This document shows positions 57,851 to 64,000 of a stretch of 64,000 nt of DNA, one piece after another. How positions within the stretch are numbered: the first letter of the stretch is position 1; every line of letters starts with the position of its first letter. The stretch is from Erythroxylum novogranatense (taxonomy: Eukaryota; Streptophyta; Magnoliopsida; Malpighiales; Erythroxylaceae). Below the pieces are notes generated by a model. That model saw only the letters and a program-made list of their open reading frames with translations, did no database searches and was not told the DNA's origin. Made by a program: the position numbers and the translations under genes. The stretch is from the NCBI GenBank assembly GCA_029891385.1, contig CM057233.1, positions 49,554,063 through 49,618,062 of the forward strand, in the 5' to 3' direction.

Positions 57851-58292
57851 ATGGAGAACCAAGAGTAGCAAACTAAGTCAAGAGTTGTGAAGGTGGAATC
57901 AGTGGAGTCATGGGACTTCTACGTCAGCCAGGCCACCAATCAAGCATGCCCTGTAAGTTTCCTCTGTATCTCATCATTTCCTGTAACGATCTAAAGTTGT
58001 AAAGGTTGGATTGAATTGTTTTCTTTTCTTCCTTCAGGTTCAAATTCCTTTCTTTTTTGGTTCTATTCATAAGCTGTAAGCGTGTAAAATAATCTTGCAA
58101 TTAAGAGCAAAGGGGGGTTTTTTTTTTTTGGGTGCATTTCTTTTGATTTTCTTTGGGGTTCTTTTGTCGATTGTTGTACACTTCACTGCTTCATGGTGTA
58201 TTCCCTCTGTGGCCATGAATCCGTTTTTTGACGAAGTAGCTTCAGCTTATCCTGATGTTCTGTTCCTAAACGTTGATGTCGATGATGTTAAG
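57851..58292 (+). pseudogene. CXXS1: Thioredoxin-like CXXS1 gene, truncated and broken
   Basis: CXXS1 proteins are small cytosolic thioredoxin-like proteins with W-C-x-x-S in place of W-C-x-x-C. Exon 1 (57851-57952) reads MENQE, then a TAG stop at codon 6, then VVKVESVESWDFYVSQATNQ and ACP. It ends at a proper GTAAGT donor. Exon 2 (58170-58292) is in phase: IVVHFTASWCIPSVAMNPFF and YPDVLFLNVDVDDVK, with the WCIPS site, and ends at a GTAATT donor. The acceptor before exon 2 reads TCG instead of AG. The last exon (about 60 residues with the cis-Pro loop) was not found in the following 600 bp. The early stop, lost acceptor and missing 3' exon all point to a pseudogene. A TATATAAAC box lies at 57689-57697. 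Confidence 0.85.
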
Positions 58293-58916
58293 GTAATTAT
58301 AACTAACATATTTATACGAATTTATTGCCTTAATAATTGTGCATTATTCAAAAATTGCTAAAAAAATCTTGACATATAAAAATTAGCAAAAAATATCCTA
58401 AGTTGAAATTTTATTAACTCATAGCCCCTTAAGCGTGGAGAACAACACACGATTAAGGGTTTTTTTTTACAGCGAAATTGAAAACATAAGGTTAATAGAG
58501 TAACATTTTATATCTCAGGGTTTAATTAGTTACTTTCGTATAACATAGGCGTCGCTAGATCCTCGTTATCATAAAGTTCACTACACTCCAGCCGTAAGAA
58601 TCAAACTTTAAAGACCGATAGTTCCTTAAAAGATTGGTGCTCTACATGAATAAACCCTACATGGTGTTTAACTTTCCCTCTTAGTATGAAGATTTAACAA
58701 GTCCACCATCAAAATTCGTACTGATTACTACTGAATAAAAGCAATCTTACAAGGGATGCAACTCTAGCCTATAAGGGATGCTGCTACCATTTGTTTGATC
58801 CTAAGGCAATCAGGAGAGGCTGATATTAATTATATTCAAAGATGTTCAGATAGTTTGAATCATTACTTATCTCTACGCTCAAAGCGAGAAAAGATGATGC
58901 ATCTTCATAGTAGGAT
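58293..58916. other. Non-coding stretch after the CXXS1 exons
   Basis: Searched by eye for the missing CXXS1 exon on the plus strand; none was seen. No other gene or repeat was recognised. Confidence 0.6.
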
Positions 58917-59763
58917 TTAAAAAAGTTCAGAAGCTATACGTTTCCTGATCGATTGCCACGAAGAAGGTAGAGAGTAGAAAAGGAGAGCCAGATCAGGAGT
59001 CAGGACCAACATCCCCAACTTCAGCCATGGAAAACCAGCTTTATCATTTAGTTGCCCACCCAAAAGAGGCTCTTTAGCACTCTTGATCACTTCACTTACA
59101 TTATTGGTCCTCCTGTCTCCAGCCAACCCGCTTTCCATATTACCACAACCATTGCTCCTCACCTCTTCTGATTCCAATTTCCAGTGCGCAACTCCATTCT
59201 TACAAGTCTTAAAGGTCGACCAAGCAAGAAAAATAGCAAACAGCATTGTAATTAGCCCCTCTGGGGAAACAAGATTACATGCAACTCCGACACTAACTCC
59301 TAACAACATGCATGGTTCTGACAGAAGTGCAATATCATAGTCAATCAAGGTCCTGCTGCCGAATTTGGCACATGGGGCGAGCATGTGATACATAACATTA
59401 GCCAAGGATCCCCCAGTCACCATAAAAGCTGAGAAACATGAGGCCGTTTTGAGGTCCAGATCTCCAACTATGTTCAATATGGAATGAACAACCCTCCACC
59501 ACCGATGCCACCTGCACTTGATATACTATCAGCAATGAAGCATAGGAGCATAGGACTCCTGTCATCACCATTGCTGGTCCCATTTCTAGTTTTGCTTCCA
59601 GATATTGTATCTGATAATCCGTCCACTTTGCTGTCTGGTTAAGAAACTGATCAATTTTGAGAATATTTGAGACGGATTGTGCTCGTAATGCATGGGATTG
59701 GCTAGCTCGGATAAGGATGAGGAGAGAGAGAGTTAGCGGTATCAGAGGATAGTGAGTCTTCAT
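58917..59763 (-). pseudogene. TauE/SafE-family transporter gene, truncated and frameshifted
   Basis: TauE/SafE proteins are membrane proteins thought to export sulfite or organosulfur anions; plant members have about 470 residues. The start is the ATG at 59763, 60 bp after a TATA box. A signal peptide follows (MKTHYPLIPLTLSLLILIRA), then QIQYLEAKLEMGPAMVMTGV. A frameshift near 59535 and one missing base near 59480 flank a Gly-rich trace (SSAGGIGGGGLFIP, the family hallmark). The frame 58917-59477 goes on with NIVGDLDLKTASCFSAFMVT, GGSLANVMYHML, a second membrane pair (MLLGVSVGVACNL; LITMLFAIFLAWSTFK) and the polar loop. It breaks again after FPWLKLGMLVL. The C-terminal half is missing, so this is a pseudogene. 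Confidence 0.85.
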
Positions 59764-59812
59764 TTTCTTGGAAGTTCTTGAGTGGTATTCAGATATGTCA
59801 AAATGAGTCATA

Positions 59813-59896
59813 AGTGTCATTATATAAGGAAGAACCATTCGATGTTATTATGCGCGGTGTCATTATATAAGGAAGAACCAACCGATGTTATTAAGC
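59813..59896 (-). promoter_or_regulatory. Duplicated TATA segment upstream of the TauE/SafE pseudogene
   Basis: The words gtgtcattatataaggaagaacc and cgatgttatta occur twice, about 45-50 bp apart (near 59814 and 59862). Each holds CTTATATAATG on the minus strand, so the gene has two tandem TATA boxes. Confidence 0.7.
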
Positions 59897-60574
59897 ACTA
59901 ACCGAAAAGGACAAATGAAAACCAACACTTGCCATGGCATATACGATGATGGGTGGCTAATTCACTATCCACTATCCACTGTCCTCAGAACACAAAAAGT
60001 AGTTTGCATTTGAACCCAAAGCCCAATCTCTCCTATAAATTTGTTTTGAAAATTATGCATTGCTCCACAGCTAAAAGTGAAAAGTCTTTCTAGTGCAACA
60101 CGCTGGATTTTGATTCATATGGAAACCTGAGGGAACTAGGGAAGTGAGGGTTCGTAAACGCTACATGCCAAATGTAGGCACTCTGATGCATTAATTAAGA
60201 AGATACTTATCTAAGGCAAAACCCACTTCGGTAGTGCCGGCTTTGCTTCATTTGTTGATCTTATTTATTATCAAAGGGCACAACTAGTTAAAAAAAAAAG
60301 GGCACAACTAGTTTATATTTGATGTAGTTGTACTAAAAGATTAGATTGGGGGTAGTCGAGATTCAACCAAAAAAAGAAGGCAGATGATATGTACTCTTCG
60401 AAATCTTGAGTCATATCTAGTGTTTGTGATTTGCATATCACGCCAATGTTATGATACATAACATGAGTTTTAGTTAGGTGTCCCAGATTGAACGTGAAAG
60501 AGAAATAACAAAAAAGTGTGAAAAATACTTCATTTTAGTTCTATAACTTCAAACAAACTTTCTAAGGCCAAAAC
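59897..60574. other. Intergenic stretch
   Basis: No gene was recognised. It holds a short direct repeat of gggcacaactagtt at 60277 and 60300. Confidence 0.55.
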
Positions 60575-60952
60575 GAGCGTGAATGTACTGGTATCTTTAC
60601 GGGATCTACTCATTGGGACGTGGTTAACATCTTTTTATAGTTTTCTCAAAGCGTGAATCTCTGAATGAGTTAGAGTAATTTACGTTCACGAATGATATGA
60701 GTAACTGCAGGAGATTTTAACTTCTTTATATAGCTTTCATATCCAGTTTCCCCATCATAAGCCTGATGTTGGTTTGATCCACACTAATCGAAGTTTATTT
60801 TCCTCCTAGGCTTCGACTCATTAATCTAGATCATTTATTTGACTACTTTGTTATCTTTATCTAGATTAAATTTATGTAACTTAACTGATAAGTTGTTAAA
60901 AAATGCTAAAATACAATTAATCGTTGTCCACTAAATGCAAAAATTACTAACA
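60575..60952 (-). repeat. Probable LTR of the copia fragment
   Basis: On the minus strand a purine tract (CCAAGTGAGAAAA) is followed by TGTTAGTAATTTTTGC at 60952, the usual junction of tract and LTR. A CTATATAAAGAAG TATA box lies near 60735. The other LTR end is uncertain. Confidence 0.45.
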
Positions 60953-61740
60953 TTTTCTCACTTGGACAATAATTAATTTCAATATTAACTCAAGTTTAAA
61001 ATAGTTCAAAAATACGGTTAAGTCAAGTTACTATATTGGTTGACTATTTATAAAAATAAAAAACATTTGATCCAAAGGTAACAAAAGTCCATCATTTCTT
61101 CCTGCAAAGCTTTTGACACCAAAAAATATCAAATACATGTGTCATATGTGACACAAGTCCAATATAATCACACATATCTAATACCTTACTAACATAAATT
61201 AGAAAATGGAGTGTGACAAATAAGGATGATACTTGTATGATCTGATATGTATCATCTTTCTATTTGTAGGTCTCGATTTTTCTAAACTTTATGCTAAACT
61301 GCACATGTGAAACTGCATCAGATAAATCTTATTTTCTCTCATTGAATACTAAACTGTATTAGAGAAAACCTTTATGTTTTCTTACTGAATGCTAAACTAC
61401 ATTAGAGAACCTTTATGGGATAAAATGCTTATGTCCTCCTATGTGACATCAAATCCATGAATATACTAATTAAACTATATATGTCCTAATGACATAGGTC
61501 TAAGTTTAATCTGTATATATATCCAATGACCTTTAAAATGCTTAAGATTGGCATAAATCTTAAGACTTTCACATGTATTATGACTACATATAATAACATG
61601 TATGACTGAAGATAAACAATGATCATCTTTATTGATTAACCACCATACTGTCATGATACATTAAAATGTACAAACATATAACGAGCAAACATAATGATCC
61701 CTAACTAACAACGTTTAAAGATTTCAATATACCTATACTA
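60953..61740 (-). other. Non-coding part between the copia pol and its LTR
   Basis: AT-rich, no ORF. It probably contains a further inserted or LTR-derived piece, because pol normally lies close to the purine tract. Confidence 0.35.
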
Positions 61741-62680
61741 TATACATGTCTTTCAAACATATGTAGGCAAAGTTTTTTAGTTAAAGGATTAGCTAACATT
61801 TCCTCAAACCTTGAATGCTCTATCATATTGTCATCTTTCTGTATAAACTCTTTATGATCAAGTATTTGACCTCTAAATGCTTATTCCTTGTGATATTCTT
61901 ATTGTTTTTACTAAACAACACAGCAGTAAGATTATCACAATACAACCGAATGAGTCTAGCCATTGTATCAACTACAGATAAATCAGAAATCAAGTTTTTT
62001 GAGTCAAACCGCTTGCAAAGCAGCCCCATAGCATGCCACAAACATTGCACGCATAGTCAAGAAAGTTACTAGTGTCTGCTTGATACTCATCCACAATACT
62101 ACACTATCCGCTAACATAAAGATGTAATATGAAGTGGACTTTCTATCATTCAAACATATAGTAAAATTTGAATCTGTTTACCCTACTAGGTCTAGATTAT
62201 TGACCCTTTTGTAAGTCAAAATATAATCCTTGGTTCCTTTTAAGTATCCCAACACTCTCTTGACTTTATTCTAGTGGTTTATCCCTGGTTAGTTAAATAT
62301 CGACCCAGCAGTCCAATAATAAATGCAATGTCCAACCTAGTGTACACTTGGACACACATCAGGCTACCAACTGCACTAGAATATGGAGCATTCCTCATAG
62401 CCTCTCTCTCTACTTCATTCTCTAGACAATGTACCAAAGATAATCTCTCACGATGAGAGATAGGTGCTACAATAGGTTTAGAGTCAGCCATATTAAGCTT
62501 TTGTAATACAAATTTAATGTATGTACTTTGCGAGTGGCCTAATAAGTATTGAGATCTGTCCCGATGAATATGTATACCTAGGATAAAAGATGCTTTGCCA
62601 AGATCCTTCAAGTCAAAATGCTTGGACAAAAATTGCTTAATCTCATGCAACATGGTCAAGTGATGTAGCACGTCGTAATG
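61741..62680 (-). pseudogene. pol: Copia RT (C-part) and RNase H fragment
   Basis: Minus strand. The frame 62279-62671 reads HEIKQFLSKHFDLKDLGKAS, then FILGIHIHRDRSQYLLGHSQ and AVGSLMCVQVYTRLDIAF, the palm and thumb end of copia RT; YVDD and everything upstream are absent. RNase H pieces follow: DRKSTSYYIFMLADSVV near 62145, then IRLYCDNLTAVLFSKNN (open frame 61823-62050) and, after a frameshift, MLANPLTKKLCLHMFE near 61770. The wording suits the Tork group. It is a decayed remnant. Confidence 0.85.
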
Positions 62681-64000
62681 CTACCAAAATAACTAGACTA
62701 CAACTATAGTAGTGGCGAGTCTAGGTCGATCCCATAGAGATCAAATTCGATTACTTTCGTAAATTATACCTATATATAAAATAGGTGGTGTTTGGTTCGA
62801 TACTAATTAGAAAATAACGTTAAATTGATTATGCAAAAGTCACTCGAATTAAATAGTCGCAAAATTGATAAAATTGACGAATGAATTGAATTCTGATTAT
62901 TTGGTTAAGTCTCAGCCTAAGCCCAATTTCACATATGTCGTTGAATTATCATCTTTACACCTATTTTAAGACTATTGGTAGTGAATTAATAATAAGCTCT
63001 GTTAATTCCAGTTTTCCCTTAGATTGTAGTTAATTAAGAAGAGCTCGTTAATTAACCCTGACTATCAGGAAACCTAGAACAAGCTCTTTAAGTTTATTCG
63101 AACAACTGCATTATAAGTGAGAAAAATGAACGAATATAAGCAAAACTCACATAAGCTCAGACTATTTAACTTATGCTACATTATCCCTAACGATTTAACA
63201 CAGTTAGTTGTCACTTACGACCTTTAACACAACTATAACATATCACATTCAAGTTCTAGCTATGGGTTTTCATGAAAAATGATTCAATAGAGCATTAAAA
63301 CCATTCTCATACAATACCCAATTAATTTATACAAGATAATGTAAACAATCTGAAAAGAGGGAAAGACAATGATAAACGACAACGATATGCTTAATATGCT
63401 TTTTGGCCTCGAATGCACCTTCAAACTAGTATCGAGAAAGTTAGCCTTCTATCTTTATCTTCAACCTCTCACCATTTGCCATCCTCTCCATCGCCACTAT
63501 TGGTGTTGAAGAACAAAGAAAAACTGAAGAGAAATGAGAGAAATATGTTTTTGGTTGGGTCCGTTTCTGCCATCACACCATTTCCTTATGTAGTAAAAAT
63601 TAGGTTTAAATCGAGGGACGTTTGACTTTCTCACGACCGTGAGTTAATTCTCACGGGTGTGAGAACACCTCACTAGTGTGACTAAACATGTCACACCTGT
63701 GAGTAGCTTCTCACGGTCGTAGTCACTAGTGTGACTACAATACAAGATATGAAAACCTTAAGTATCCCCTTTATGTCAAGTTTGTAGCACAAAAGTTCAC
63801 TCAAAATCTACATTAGAATGCATTATTCCCTTTTTCTGGAGTGAAATTACCAATGTAATAAATCTAGAAAAATTAAAACTCACATTATGAATTTCTCGAA
63901 TCTAAAAACTGACCTAAATAACCCGATGTATCTTTACAGGAATTCTAAAATTTGAGTTTTATTTTTGTGTTTGACGTCAGTCGTTCTGTAGTGCTAACAT
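62681..64000. mobile_element. Retroelement-like non-coding DNA
   Basis: It begins with gctatagtagtggcgag-like wording (tataGTAGTGGCGAGTCTAG near 62707) and 'aggtcgatcccatagagatc', met in the non-coding parts of plant gypsy elements. The homology is from memory and the element is not bounded. No gene is credible; the ORF at 63413-63625 has no known domain. A palindrome cluster is listed separately. Confidence 0.35.
63612..63738. repeat. Cluster of CTCAC..GTGAG and CACTAGTG palindromes
   Basis: CTCACGACCGTGAG, CTCACGGGTGTGAG, TCACTAGTGTGA (twice), GTCACACCTGTGAG and CTCACGGTCGTAG lie within about 125 bp. Confidence 0.85.

Noticed and set aside
58095..58361. Single-exon membrane protein read from 58095
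   Set aside because: The hydrophobic start is intron sequence; only the part from 58170 matches CXXS1.

Overview
This window looks like a repeat-dense stretch of a flowering-plant nuclear genome. The base composition is AT-rich and almost every coding trace belongs to plant transposable elements: Ty1-copia of Angela-like and Sirevirus-like type, a chromodomain Ty3-gypsy element, a PIF/Harbinger DNA transposon, a LINE and TRIMs. The only host-gene traces are a broken thioredoxin-like CXXS1 gene and a broken TauE/SafE-type transporter gene. The species cannot be named from the sequence. No intact host protein gene, tRNA or rRNA was found.

Layout. Positions 1-7274 are the 3' part of a gypsy-type LTR (LTR A), split by a 4.0 kb solo LTR (2353-6384, TSD gttgc). 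Positions 7275-29072 are a related, older LTR (LTR B) split by an Angela-like copia element (7973-17605, TSD tatga, plus strand) and by a Sirevirus-like copia element (18906-28136, TSD ggcat, minus strand). LTR B ends inside a LINE (29073 to about 30260, minus strand). Positions 31184-55605 hold TRIMs. One TRIM is split by a Harbinger transposon (31259-54787, TSD tta). The Harbinger is split within its first gene by a Tekay-like gypsy element (33401-52684, TSD aggtt). The right-hand LTR of that gypsy is split by a second Angela-like copia (40723-50320). Positions 55606-57640 are intergenic, with a decayed TTA microsatellite. Next come a CXXS1 pseudogene (57851-58292), a TauE/SafE pseudogene (58917-59763, minus), a copia fragment (about 60575-62680, minus) and retroelement-like non-coding DNA to the end.

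How the parts relate. The window is mainly a record of nested insertions, and five target-site duplications give the order securely. All coding genes seen are damaged. Two signals stand out beyond ordinary decay. First, the palindrome AAGTCGACTT recurs as pairs spaced 19-22 bp in three unrelated retroelement families (Sirevirus LTR and internal region, Angela leader, Tekay LTR). In the Sirevirus a cluster also lies in front of the extra ORF, with a TATA-like box and a good start context, like an internal promoter. Second, paired copies of the same element repeatedly differ by CAG or CTG in one copy against CG in the other. This is either a mutation process or a consensus error at CHG-methylated sites, and it affects how far the frameshifts can be trusted.
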